In this document: piece by piece, positions 37,990 through 46,164 of the stretch | How positions within the stretch are numbered: the stretch's first letter is position 1 | Layout of the letters: each line of letters opens with the position of its first letter | Origin: Alicyclobacillus fructus | GTDB taxonomy: Bacteria > Bacillota > Bacilli > Alicyclobacillales > Alicyclobacillaceae | Direction: 5' to 3' | Assembly (NCBI RefSeq): GCF_017329605.1 | Contig: NZ_JAFMTY010000008.1 | Location: 62,001 to 126,000 of the forward strand | DNA length: 64,000 nt | Position numbers and translations under genes: made by a program | Notes under the pieces: model-generated | Told to the model about the DNA's origin: nothing | What the model saw: only the letters and a program-made list of their open reading frames with translations | Databases searched by the model: none

Positions 37990-38018
37990 TTGTGCGCTAC
38001 TCTCGCAAGTCGCATAAT
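37990..38018 (+). promoter_or_regulatory. sigma-A promoter of the histidine kinase gene
   Basis: TTGTGC (37990-37995), 17 bases, CATAAT (38013-38018). A perfect TTGACA lies further up near 37947 but lacks a matching -10. Confidence 0.5.
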
Positions 38019-38045
38019 GAATACAAGTGTAGAAATGTGTTCGGC

Positions 38046-39332
38046 ATGACGTCAAAGGTGGTCGTCAAGTTGGGCTCTGGATACGCACCCATGGCTTCCA
38101 ACGACAACGAGGTCTGCAGGCCTGAAGAGGTCTCGGACACATCATCTCCCGCCCGCCTCCGGGCATCCTCCCGCTTGGTCCGAGCGAGCGCGCGCGAAAC
38201 GTCCTTTTTCGAGTTCCTGCGCGATCTCGCCGCCACACATCCGGACGCCGAACCCTTTCTGTGCCTCATCCTGGACGCCGAAGGCAGCGTCCTGACCAGC
38301 GCAGCGCACGGCGACTGGAGGCCGGACGAGATCGACGCCTTCCTGAACACGGCATGGTGCGAAACCCTCGCCTCGGTAGCGCACGAACCGCGGCCCTTTG
38401 CGCCAAGGGATGCGGGTGAACCACGGGTGTCCGTCGCGCGCGTCGACCGGTGGTGGACCGCATGGACGAGGCTGCCCGCGGCCGTCGGACGAGCGCGCCA
38501 TCTCGCGGTGGTCCGGCGTATGCCGTGGGATGATCCGCGCCATCTCGCGCGCCTCGCGCTGCACCTCGCCCACGCCGCGACCCAAGCGTGGACGACCTGC
38601 GAGCGGATGCTTGCGCGAAGAAGCCAATCCGTGATCGAACGCACGCGAAAGAAATTGCAGGAATTCGAGAAATTGTCGGCCTTGGCCCAATTGTGCGCCG
38701 GCATCGCGCACGAGATTCGAAATCCGCTCACCACCGCCCGCGGATTTTTGCAGCTTTTTGCCGAGCGGTGCGACGAGAAAGATCGCGCTTACCTCGAACT
38801 GACCATCAGCGAGTTGGACCGGATACGGGAACTGCTGGAGGATTTCATGGGCTTGTGCCGCCCCGAACGCGAAGCGGCGGCGGAAGTGGACATGGCCGAA
38901 CTTGCGCGATCCGTCCATCGCTTCCTCGGGCCAGAAGCGAGCCTCTGCGGCATCGAACTTGAGCTCCGCGTCCCCGCCACCCCAATCCTGGCCGCCGTCC
39001 GCCCTTCTCAAATCAAGCAGGTCCTCATCAATCTCGTTCAGAATGCCATTCAGGCCTGCCGGGAACGCCCGAACGCCGTGGTGGCGCTGGATGTGGCCGG
39101 GCGGGAAGACCGTGTGCTCGTCCAGGTGACCGACAACGGTTGCGGGATCGAAAACGTGGAGCACATTTTCCGGCCGTTCTACACCACCAAATCCAGCGGA
39201 ACGGGCCTCGGACTGTTCGTGTGCAAACACATCGTCGAGTCGCACGGCGGTTCCATCTCGGTTCGTTCCCAGGTCGGAACAGGCACGACGGTCACTGTGG
39301 ACATCCCCAGGTGCGCCCTGCGGCGCGCATAG
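38046..39332 (+). CDS. sensor histidine kinase, sporulation-kinase-like catalytic core
   Basis: A 428-residue kinase without membrane helices. The N-terminal 180 residues are an unrecognised input region, GAF-like in composition. The HisKA box is LCAGIAHEIRNPLTTARGFL (phosphorylated His), followed by the HATPase domain with N box (INLVQNAIQACRE), G1 (VTDNGCGIENV), F box (FRPFYTTKSSGT) and G2 (GTGLGLFV). This arrangement is like the soluble or PAS-type sporulation kinases that feed Spo0F, and no response regulator gene lies beside it, which also fits an orphan kinase. The start is uncertain: ATG 38046 is the first after the promoter, but TTG 38070 has a better RBS (AAAGGTGG). Confidence 0.88.
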   Translation: MTSKVVVKLGSGYAPMASNDNEVCRPEEVSDTSSPARLRASSRLVRASARETSFFEFLRDLAATHPDAEPFLCLILDAEGSVLTSAAHGDWRPDEIDAFLNTAWCETLASVAHEPRPFAPRDAGEPRVSVARVDRWWTAWTRLPAAVGRARHLAVVRRMPWDDPRHLARLALHLAHAATQAWTTCERMLARRSQSVIERTRKKLQEFEKLSALAQLCAGIAHEIRNPLTTARGFLQLFAERCDEKDRAYLELTISELDRIRELLEDFMGLCRPEREAAAEVDMAELARSVHRFLGPEASLCGIELELRVPATPILAAVRPSQIKQVLINLVQNAIQACRERPNAVVALDVAGREDRVLVQVTDNGCGIENVEHIFRPFYTTKSSGTGLGLFVCKHIVESHGGSISVRSQVGTGTTVTVDIPRCALRRA

Positions 39333-41162
39333 TCAGCGCGCCGCCAAGAGTCCCCCAAGTTCCTCCGTCAGCCGCCCGAACCGCTCGAGCGCCTGGCGAA
39401 CAGGGACGTCGCTCGTCATGTCGACGCCCGCCATCCGCAGGAGCTCAATCGACGTGTTCGAACTCCCCGAGGAAAGAAATTGCAGATATCGCTCGACCGC
39501 CGCATCTTTCTCGCTCCGGATCCGTTCCACGAGGGCGAGCGCGGCCGAAATGCCGGTCGCGTATTTGTACACGTAGAACGCGGAGTAAAAGTGCGGGATC
39601 CGCATCCAACCGTGAGCGATGTCGTCGTCCACCGTCACTTCCGGCGCGTAATACGCCCGGTTCAGCTCGTAAAAGACTTCGTCCAGCCAATCCGCGGTGA
39701 TGGCGCCCCCTGACTCGATGCGCTCGTGCGTCCGCTTCTCGAACTCCGCGTACAGCGTCTGCGCGACGAGCGTCGTGCGGATGGTCTCCACCTGCCGGTT
39801 GAGCAGGTACGCCCGCCGGCGGAGATCTTGTTCCCGGCCGAGAAGAAAGTCGTACAGGATGGTCTCATTCACCGTCGACGCCACTTCGGCGACAAAGATG
39901 GTGTAGTCGCTGTAAATGTAGGGCTGTGTTTTGCGGGAAAAGTAGCTGTGCATCGAGTGCCCGAGCTCGTGCGCCAGCGTGAACATGTCCTGGACGGAAT
40001 CCGTGTAGTTGAGCAGGATATACGGGTGTGTCCCGTACGTGCCCCACGAGTATCCACCGGATCGCTTGCCACGCGTCTCGTACACGTCCACCCATCGACC
40101 GTACAGTCCCTGCCGGGCGGCGCTCGCGTACGCGTCGCCAAACACCTTCACGGCCTCAAGCACCGTCTCGCGCGCCTCGGCATAGGGCACCTTCCAGTCG
40201 ATCTCGCCCACGAGCGGCACGTACAAATCCCACATGTGCAGCTCGTCGAGCCCGAGCGCCCGCTTGCGCAAGGCGAGATACGACTGCAGAGCCGGAATGG
40301 AGTCGCGCACGGCCCGGATCAGGTTCTCGTACACCGACCGAGGAATCCTGTCGCCGTCGAGCGCCGCATCGAGCGCCGAAGGATACCGGCGCACGCGGGC
40401 GTTCACCACGTTTCGCTTGACGTTCGCCGCATACAGCGCCGCGATGGTGTTGCGGTGCTTCTTGTACGTGTCGTACACCGCGTGGAAGGCGCGCTCTCTC
40501 ACGCCGCGATCGCGCCGCTCCAACAGCTCGTGGTACAAGGCGTGCGTGACTTGCACGGCCTCGCCGTTCTCGTCCTGGATGACCGGAAACACCGTGTCGG
40601 CGTTGTTGTACATCTCGAAGATCTCGGACGGCGCGTGAAGCACCTCGCTGAACTGCGCCAAGACCTCCTCCTGCTCCGGGCTGAGGACGTGATCGCGCTG
40701 GCGCAGCGTCTCCTCGAGGAAGAACCGGTACAGCTTCAGGCCCTCCACCTCGTTCAGCCAGCGTTCCACGTCGTCGGGGCGCAGTTGAACCAGCTCCGGG
40801 TAGAAAAACGACGTCAGCGCCTGAATTTCGGCCGCCAGACGCTGAGCCTCCGCAAAGAGAGCCTGTCGCCAACTCTCCGTCGTGTCCTCGTCGAGCTTCA
40901 TCTTGGCGTACACGAACAGCTTCCAGAGCACCTGACTCAATTCGTCGTGCGCGCGGAGCGCATCGAGAAGCTTTTCGCCCGAGGCATTCAGCTGGCCGCG
41001 ATATTGAACGAACTGCCCGGCGAGTGAACGGGCCCGTTCGGCGTCTTTGCGCCACGCCTGTTCATCCGGATAGATGTCTTCGAGATTCCAGCGGTACTCC
41101 GGATCGATCTCGTCTCTCGCTTTGCCGCGCACATCGCGCGCCCAAATGACGGGTGATGCCAA
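39333..41162 (-). CDS. pepF: oligoendopeptidase F
   Basis: A 609-residue M3B zinc metallopeptidase acting on short peptides in the cytosol. The zinc site is FTLAHELGHSMHSYF with the second-shell glutamate in FVAEVASTVNETI. Other family blocks include WDLYVPLVGEIDWKVPYAEA and YILLNYTDSVQDM. The TTG at 41162 is the start, eight bases after AAGGAGG, only three bases after the stop of the upstream nucleoside gene, so the two form an operon. Confidence 0.96.
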   Translation of the reverse strand: MASPVIWARDVRGKARDEIDPEYRWNLEDIYPDEQAWRKDAERARSLAGQFVQYRGQLNASGEKLLDALRAHDELSQVLWKLFVYAKMKLDEDTTESWRQALFAEAQRLAAEIQALTSFFYPELVQLRPDDVERWLNEVEGLKLYRFFLEETLRQRDHVLSPEQEEVLAQFSEVLHAPSEIFEMYNNADTVFPVIQDENGEAVQVTHALYHELLERRDRGVRERAFHAVYDTYKKHRNTIAALYAANVKRNVVNARVRRYPSALDAALDGDRIPRSVYENLIRAVRDSIPALQSYLALRKRALGLDELHMWDLYVPLVGEIDWKVPYAEARETVLEAVKVFGDAYASAARQGLYGRWVDVYETRGKRSGGYSWGTYGTHPYILLNYTDSVQDMFTLAHELGHSMHSYFSRKTQPYIYSDYTIFVAEVASTVNETILYDFLLGREQDLRRRAYLLNRQVETIRTTLVAQTLYAEFEKRTHERIESGGAITADWLDEVFYELNRAYYAPEVTVDDDIAHGWMRIPHFYSAFYVYKYATGISAALALVERIRSEKDAAVERYLQFLSSGSSNTSIELLRMAGVDMTSDVPVRQALERFGRLTEELGGLLAAR

Positions 41163-41165
41163 GGT

Positions 41166-42914
41166 TCACGCCTCCTTGTCCTGACGCCTGACGTTGGCCA
41201 TCTGTTCATCGCTAAACGCGCCCGGAAGAAGCGCGCCCACAGAGGTCTCCGCGACGGCGCCGCTCAGATTGCCGAGATACACGGGCGTCTCGGGCGAACA
41301 GAATTCCGCCAGCACCTGCCGGCACGCGCCGCAGGGCGAGACGGGATCGGGGCTGTCCGCGATGACGGCGACCGCGCGAATCGCGGGCCTCGCGCCCGGC
41401 GCGCTCTCCGCCACGGCGCGAAATACGGCGGATCGCTCGGCGCAGTTGGTGAGCCCATACGAAGCATTCTCGACATTCGCGCCCGTCACGATGCGCCCGT
41501 CCGCCAGCTCCAGCGCCGCGCCCACCGCGAAGCCGGAATACGGCACATACGCCCGCTCGCGCGCCTCTCGCGCGGCCTCCATGAGATCCGCGTGGGGCGC
41601 AGCGTCGCTTCGGTCGATGCGGGCCAAAACCAGCGGCGGCGCCTCGACGGGATCGTCCGAGATCTCGATGACGCGCTCGAGTTCCTCGATGCAGCGGATA
41701 GCGTCCTCCTGCGTGCGCGCGTGCACGGTGAACATCGGGCGGTGCGTCTGGACGCGATCGCCCACCTTGGCGTGCAGCACAATGCCGACGGATGGATCGA
41801 TGGCCGCATCCTTGGTCTCCCGTCCCGCGCCAAGGCGCATCGCCGCGAGGCCGAACGCGAGCGCGGGCAGCTTGGCGACAAAGCCAGCCTTGGGAGGAAG
41901 ATACGGCTTCACGACCGGCGCCTGCGGGAGCCGGCTTGGATCGTCCACCACGGACGGATCGCCGCCCTGCGCCGCAATCCAGCGCTTCAGGGTCGCGATG
42001 GCTCGGCCCTCGGCGACCGACGCCCGCAGCTTGTGGCGCGCCTCTTCGCGTGTCGCGGCCGCGCCCGCGAGGACCGCCATTTCCTCGGCCAGGGCGAGGG
42101 CCATTTCGGCGAGATCGAACGGCCCCTCGCCGGAGAGCACGCGGATGGCCTCGGCGACCTCGAGCGCGTTCCCGATGGCGCACCCAAGCGGCTGATCCAT
42201 GTTGCTGAGGACCGCGACCGTCCTCCGCCCCGCGGCTTCGCCAATCTCCACCATCAGCCGCGCGAGCCTGCGCGCTTCGGGAAGCGACTTCATGAACGCG
42301 CCGTCCCCCACCTTGACGTCGAGCACGATGGCGTCCGCGCCGCCGGCCAGCTTCTTGCTCATCACAGAACTGGCGATAAGCGGCAGGGATTCGACGGTCC
42401 CCGTGACGTCCCGAAGCGCGTACAGCTTCTTGTCGGCCGGGGCCAAATCGGCCGTCTGCCCGCCAAGCGCGATGCCCACCTGCTTCACCTGCGCCACGAG
42501 TTGCGCGACGCTCAAATCGGTTCGGAACCCCGGGATGGACTCGAGCTTGTCGATGGTCCCGCCCGTGTGCCCGAGCCCGCGCCCAGACATCTTCATGACC
42601 GGCACGCCGAGCGATGCGACGAGCGGCAGCACGACAAGCGTCGCCTTGTCGCCCACCCCGCCCGTGCTGTGTTTGTCAACCTTGATGCCCGGGATCATCG
42701 AGAGGTCCAGTCGTTCGCCCGAGTCCGCCAAGAGCCTCGTCAGCGCGAAGGTCTCCTGGCGCGTCATGCCGCGCCAGACCACCGCCATCAGAAAGGCGCT
42801 CATCTGATAGTCGGGAATCTTACCGCCCACGTAGCCCTCGATCAGAAAGCGCAGTTCCTCTTCCGTCAGCGCCTCCCCTCTCCGCTTTTTGTCGATCACG
42901 TCCACCGCTCGCAT
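41166..42914 (-). CDS. fusion of pyrimidine-nucleoside phosphorylase and cytidine deaminase
   Basis: One uninterrupted frame of 582 residues joins two salvage enzymes. Residues 1-433 or so are pyrimidine-nucleoside phosphorylase (Pdp/DeoA): KHSTGGVGDK (81-90, phosphate site), MSGRGLGHTGGTIDKLE (109-125), and LVLARID at the end. Residues about 444-570 are a tetrameric-type cytidine deaminase: VPYSGFAVGAAL, then CAE (Cys491 ligand, Glu493 catalytic) and PCGAC (Cys528, Cys531 zinc ligands). The fusion would deaminate cytidine or deoxycytidine and then split the uridine product into uracil and sugar phosphate. Start is the ATG at 42914 with GAGGGTG upstream. Elsewhere pdp and cdd are usually separate neighbouring genes. 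Confidence 0.93.
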   Translation of the reverse strand: MRAVDVIDKKRRGEALTEEELRFLIEGYVGGKIPDYQMSAFLMAVVWRGMTRQETFALTRLLADSGERLDLSMIPGIKVDKHSTGGVGDKATLVVLPLVASLGVPVMKMSGRGLGHTGGTIDKLESIPGFRTDLSVAQLVAQVKQVGIALGGQTADLAPADKKLYALRDVTGTVESLPLIASSVMSKKLAGGADAIVLDVKVGDGAFMKSLPEARRLARLMVEIGEAAGRRTVAVLSNMDQPLGCAIGNALEVAEAIRVLSGEGPFDLAEMALALAEEMAVLAGAAATREEARHKLRASVAEGRAIATLKRWIAAQGGDPSVVDDPSRLPQAPVVKPYLPPKAGFVAKLPALAFGLAAMRLGAGRETKDAAIDPSVGIVLHAKVGDRVQTHRPMFTVHARTQEDAIRCIEELERVIEISDDPVEAPPLVLARIDRSDAAPHADLMEAAREARERAYVPYSGFAVGAALELADGRIVTGANVENASYGLTNCAERSAVFRAVAESAPGARPAIRAVAVIADSPDPVSPCGACRQVLAEFCSPETPVYLGNLSGAVAETSVGALLPGAFSDEQMANVRRQDKEA

Positions 42915-43091
42915 CGTAAGCCACCCTCTCGTCTCGAGGTCATTCGCGTCCATCGTACCACAGCGCCGCGCGGCTCGTCCGCGCCTCGATGCGCGCAATT
43001 CCCCTTCACGGATGGGACGGACTTCAGTAAAGTGATACGTGGCAGATTTGCGCGCGATTCTTGGCTACGCCGGAAATGGAGACGAACCATC

Positions 43092-44411
43092 GTGACCGGA
43101 CGCAAACTCACGCTATACAGTTTCGCCTATCGGGGGCTGTCCTCGTTCCTCACCTTCGCCAACAGCGCCATCGCCGCGCGCTACCTTCCGACGGCGAGCC
43201 GGGGCGAATTTCAACTCTCCACCACGGTCGCCACGCTCGGGCAGTCGTTCTCGGGCGGATACACGAATTACTTCTCCTACGCGCTGCCCCGCAGGCCGCA
43301 GGACAAGGCGCAGATTGTCCAGATGGGGAACTTGGTCATGTTCCTCTTCAGCATCGCCGTCTGGCTGTTCGCCGTGATCGCCATTTGGATCTGGCATCCG
43401 CCTATCTCCATCGCCTACGCCATGGTCGGCATTCCGTTCACGTTTCTGTTTGGCTACGGCTCGAAGTTGTTGAACTCGCTCGGGGAAATCTCGTGGTTGA
43501 ACCGCGTGAACATCGCGCAGGCCACCGCTTTTCTCGCACTGTATCTCGCGTTCATCGCATCGCACTGGCACATGCCCGAAGGACCCCGGCTCGCGTGGAC
43601 GTTTCGCATCTGGCTCGTCTCGTGGGCCGTGTGCGTCGCCCTGACGCTCGCCGTCACCTACCACAAGCTCGGCTTCGGCGAGGCGCTCAAGTGGCGCTTT
43701 CACCGAGCGGAATGGAGAGGATTGTACCGATACGGCACAGCATCGTCCCTGGCCATCGTCACGGGCTACGTCAACTACCGGACGGATTTCTGGATGCTCG
43801 CCCTGATGCACAACGCCACCACGCTCTCCATCTACGGCGTGGCCGTCGCGGCGGCCGAAATTCTCAACACCCTCACCCAGACCATCGCCACCATGGTCTT
43901 TCACCGGGTGACCGCGGCCAGCGTGGACGACGCCGGAGCCATCACAGAGAACGCGTCGCGCCAGACGCTGGTCACGTCCTTTCTCGCCGCGTGCGCTTTG
44001 GCCGCGGGCATGCCCGTCATCGTGCTCATCTACAGCTGGCACAAGTACGGGGGAAGCCTCGGGCCGTTTTACGTGTTGCTGCCGGGGCTTGTGCTGAAGG
44101 CAACCGCCAACGTCATCGCGCAGTACTTCACCAACGCCCTCGGCCGGCCGACGGCTCTCACCTGGGTGAACCTGGCCGTGATCGCCTCGAACGCGCTTAT
44201 GTGCCTGGGTCTCATCCCGCTCGCAGGGATGTACGGCGCATCCATCGCCTCGACACTGTCGTACGTCTTGGAGCTCGCCCTGTACGTCACCTGGTATCGG
44301 CGCGCTTCCGGCCGCGACAGCCGGGCGCTTTGGCGCGTGACCCGCGGCGATCTCGCCCCGTATCTCGACCTCGTCCGGAAGCTTCGCCCGCGAGCGGCCC
44401 GCACCCCATAA
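43092..44411 (+). CDS. MOP-superfamily polysaccharide flippase-like protein
   Basis: A 439-residue membrane protein with about 12-14 hydrophobic segments, of the oligosaccharide flippase (Wzx/MurJ-like) type: LYSFAYRGLSSFLTFANSAI at the start, and LKATANVIAQYFTNALGRP late in the chain, a typical helix motif. It would move lipid-linked sugars across the membrane. The GTG at 43092 is chosen (GGAGA ten bases upstream); the longer frame upstream overlaps the nucleoside-phosphorylase gene on the other strand. It stands alone, without glycosyltransferases, so its partner pathway is elsewhere in the genome. Confidence 0.82.
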   Translation: MTGRKLTLYSFAYRGLSSFLTFANSAIAARYLPTASRGEFQLSTTVATLGQSFSGGYTNYFSYALPRRPQDKAQIVQMGNLVMFLFSIAVWLFAVIAIWIWHPPISIAYAMVGIPFTFLFGYGSKLLNSLGEISWLNRVNIAQATAFLALYLAFIASHWHMPEGPRLAWTFRIWLVSWAVCVALTLAVTYHKLGFGEALKWRFHRAEWRGLYRYGTASSLAIVTGYVNYRTDFWMLALMHNATTLSIYGVAVAAAEILNTLTQTIATMVFHRVTAASVDDAGAITENASRQTLVTSFLAACALAAGMPVIVLIYSWHKYGGSLGPFYVLLPGLVLKATANVIAQYFTNALGRPTALTWVNLAVIASNALMCLGLIPLAGMYGASIASTLSYVLELALYVTWYRRASGRDSRALWRVTRGDLAPYLDLVRKLRPRAARTP

Positions 44412-44436
44412 AAAGAGCCCGGCGCATGCCGGGCTT
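44410..44436 (-). terminator. intrinsic terminator of mntH
   Basis: An eight-base stem (44416-44423 with 44428-44435) with a four-base loop, followed on the minus strand by five T. It lies in the 35-base gap between convergent genes. Confidence 0.88.
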
Positions 44437-44446
44437 CAAGCGGCCA

Positions 44447-45745
44447 TCAAAACCTGCCGCCGAAGGACAGATAGAGTAAAAGCATGTTCAAGACGACGAT
44501 CACGGCGGCACACAGACTGGCCACCCACGTGGTCAAGCGGCGGTTGACCAATCGCCCCATGAGGTCCGGCCTGCGGGTGAAGTAAATCAGGGCCACCACG
44601 GGCATCGGCAGCACAATGCTCAGGACCACCTGACTCAACACGAGCGTCTGCGTCGGATCGATGCCAAGGGCGACGATGATGACCGTCGGAATCATGGTGA
44701 TGACGCGCCGGAGCCAGAGCGGAATCGTGAAGCCGACAAACCCCTGCATGATGACCTGCCCGGCCATGGTTCCGACGGCCGAGCTGGAGAAGCCAGACGC
44801 CAACAGCGAGATGAGGAACACCGCGGCGCTCGCCGGGCCGAGCAGCGGCGTGAGCGTCTTGTACGCGGTCGAAATGTCCGCCACGCCCGTGTGACCGGTG
44901 TTATGAAACACCGACGCGGCCATGAACATCATCGACAAGTTCACGAGCCCAGCGAGCGACATGGCGATGGCGACTTCCTTCGTGCTGAACCGCGCGATTT
45001 TCACCTTGTCTTCCTCATCTCGCGGCTGAATCCGATTCTGCGTGAGGCTCGAATGCAAGTACACCACGTGCGGCATCACCGTAGCGCCGATCACGCCCAC
45101 CGCGAGCAGAACCGCCGCCTGATTGCCGAGCCACGGCACCACGCTGTGGTACGCGACCTGGCCCCAGTTCGGCTTCGAAAACGCCGTCTCCACCACGTAG
45201 CACAGGGCGATGATGAGGACGAACGCCGTGATGAACTTCTCCAGCGGGCGGAATCCCAGGCGGTCCAGCGTCAAAATCAGGTACGTCACGACACCCGTGA
45301 CGAGCGTCCCCCAGAGCATGGGGATGTGGAGCAACAGGTTCAGGCCGACGGTCGCGCCCAAAAACTCCGCGATGTCCGTGGCCATGGCCGCCACTTCGGA
45401 GAACGCCCACATGACGTAGGTCAGCCACTTGGGAAAGTGATCTCGGCACATCTCGGGCAGGCTCTTGCCCGTCGCGATGCCGAGCTTCGCGGACAAGTGC
45501 TGAATCAGCATCGCCATCAGGTTGGCGAGCACCACCACCCACAGCAGCCGATACCCAAATTCCGATCCGCTCTGGATGTTGGTCGCGTAGTTGCCCGGGT
45601 CGATGTACGCCACACAGGCGACAAACGCCGGGCCGAGAAACGGCAGCAGCGCGCGCAAACCTCTGCGCCGATGATCCAACGCCGCTCTCGCGGCTCGCAC
45701 AGCCTTGGAATCGGACGTTTGCATGCTCGTGGTCGTCACACTCAC
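44447..45745 (-). CDS. mntH: Nramp-family manganese transporter MntH
   Basis: A 432-residue, 11-helix proton-coupled divalent metal importer. Helix 1 has the metal-binding DPGN (VAYIDPGNYATN) and helix 6 has the MPH motif (GATVMPHVVYLHSS), the two defining sites; the conserved transport loop GQVIMQGFVGFTIPLWLRR is present. Manganese is the usual substrate. The GTG at 45745 is chosen since GAGGGGG is seven bases upstream; an ATG at 45778 is in frame but lacks an RBS. A promoter with perfect TATAAT and an MntR-like operator lie upstream. Confidence 0.94.
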   Translation of the reverse strand: MSVTTTSMQTSDSKAVRAARAALDHRRRGLRALLPFLGPAFVACVAYIDPGNYATNIQSGSEFGYRLLWVVVLANLMAMLIQHLSAKLGIATGKSLPEMCRDHFPKWLTYVMWAFSEVAAMATDIAEFLGATVGLNLLLHIPMLWGTLVTGVVTYLILTLDRLGFRPLEKFITAFVLIIALCYVVETAFSKPNWGQVAYHSVVPWLGNQAAVLLAVGVIGATVMPHVVYLHSSLTQNRIQPRDEEDKVKIARFSTKEVAIAMSLAGLVNLSMMFMAASVFHNTGHTGVADISTAYKTLTPLLGPASAAVFLISLLASGFSSSAVGTMAGQVIMQGFVGFTIPLWLRRVITMIPTVIIVALGIDPTQTLVLSQVVLSIVLPMPVVALIYFTRRPDLMGRLVNRRLTTWVASLCAAVIVVLNMLLLYLSFGGRF

Positions 45746-45816
45746 CTCATCGCCCCCTCTACCCGGAATCTCCTCCATCGTCTCGACACGCCGGGCACGA
45801 GTTGCGTTCGGATAAG

Positions 45817-45836
45817 ATTTTTAGCCCAAGGAAACT
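45817..45836. promoter_or_regulatory. probable MntR operator of mntH
   Basis: ATTTTTAGCCCAAGGAAACT matches the MntR box remembered from B. subtilis (AATTTTGCCTTAAGGAAACT) at 14 of 20 positions, with the right half identical. It sits just downstream of the predicted transcript start, where a bound repressor would block transcription when manganese is plentiful. Confidence 0.5.
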
Positions 45837-45846
45837 TTCTGACCCT

Positions 45847-45875
45847 ATTATACGACGCTCTCGGCGATTTGTGAC
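45847..45875 (-). promoter_or_regulatory. sigma-A promoter of mntH
   Basis: GTCACA (45870-45875), 17 bases, TATAAT (45847-45852) on the minus strand. In the rest of the gap up to the fumarase gene (45876-46092) I see no gene and no further clear signal. Confidence 0.65.
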
Positions 45876-46092
45876 CCGCACATTTGACCTGAGGAAAAAT
45901 TTTTGGTTTGGGGAAAGTGGACCACGTGAAATGGACGGGCCCGGGTGAGCATCAGGAAAGCCAACCAGCGTGCGAAAAGGAGAGGGGAGGGTCACGCACA
46001 TCATCACGCATGAGGCGTCGACGACCTGGCGTCACATGGTCCTGCCAGATGACAACAACCGTTGAAGGAAAGCAACCGAGGGTGCTGCATGG

Positions 46093-46142
46093 AAAAGAAA
46101 GCTGCCCCTTCACCACCCTTGCGAATGGATCCGGGACAGCTT
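46093..46142 (-). terminator. probable terminator of the fumarase gene
   Basis: On the minus strand AAGCTGTCCC pairs with GGGGCAGCTT (one mismatch) across a loop of about 27 bases and is followed by TCTTTTCC, 23 bases after the stop. Confidence 0.6.
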
Positions 46143-46164
46143 CCGACACGCCGTTTCCAAGCCA

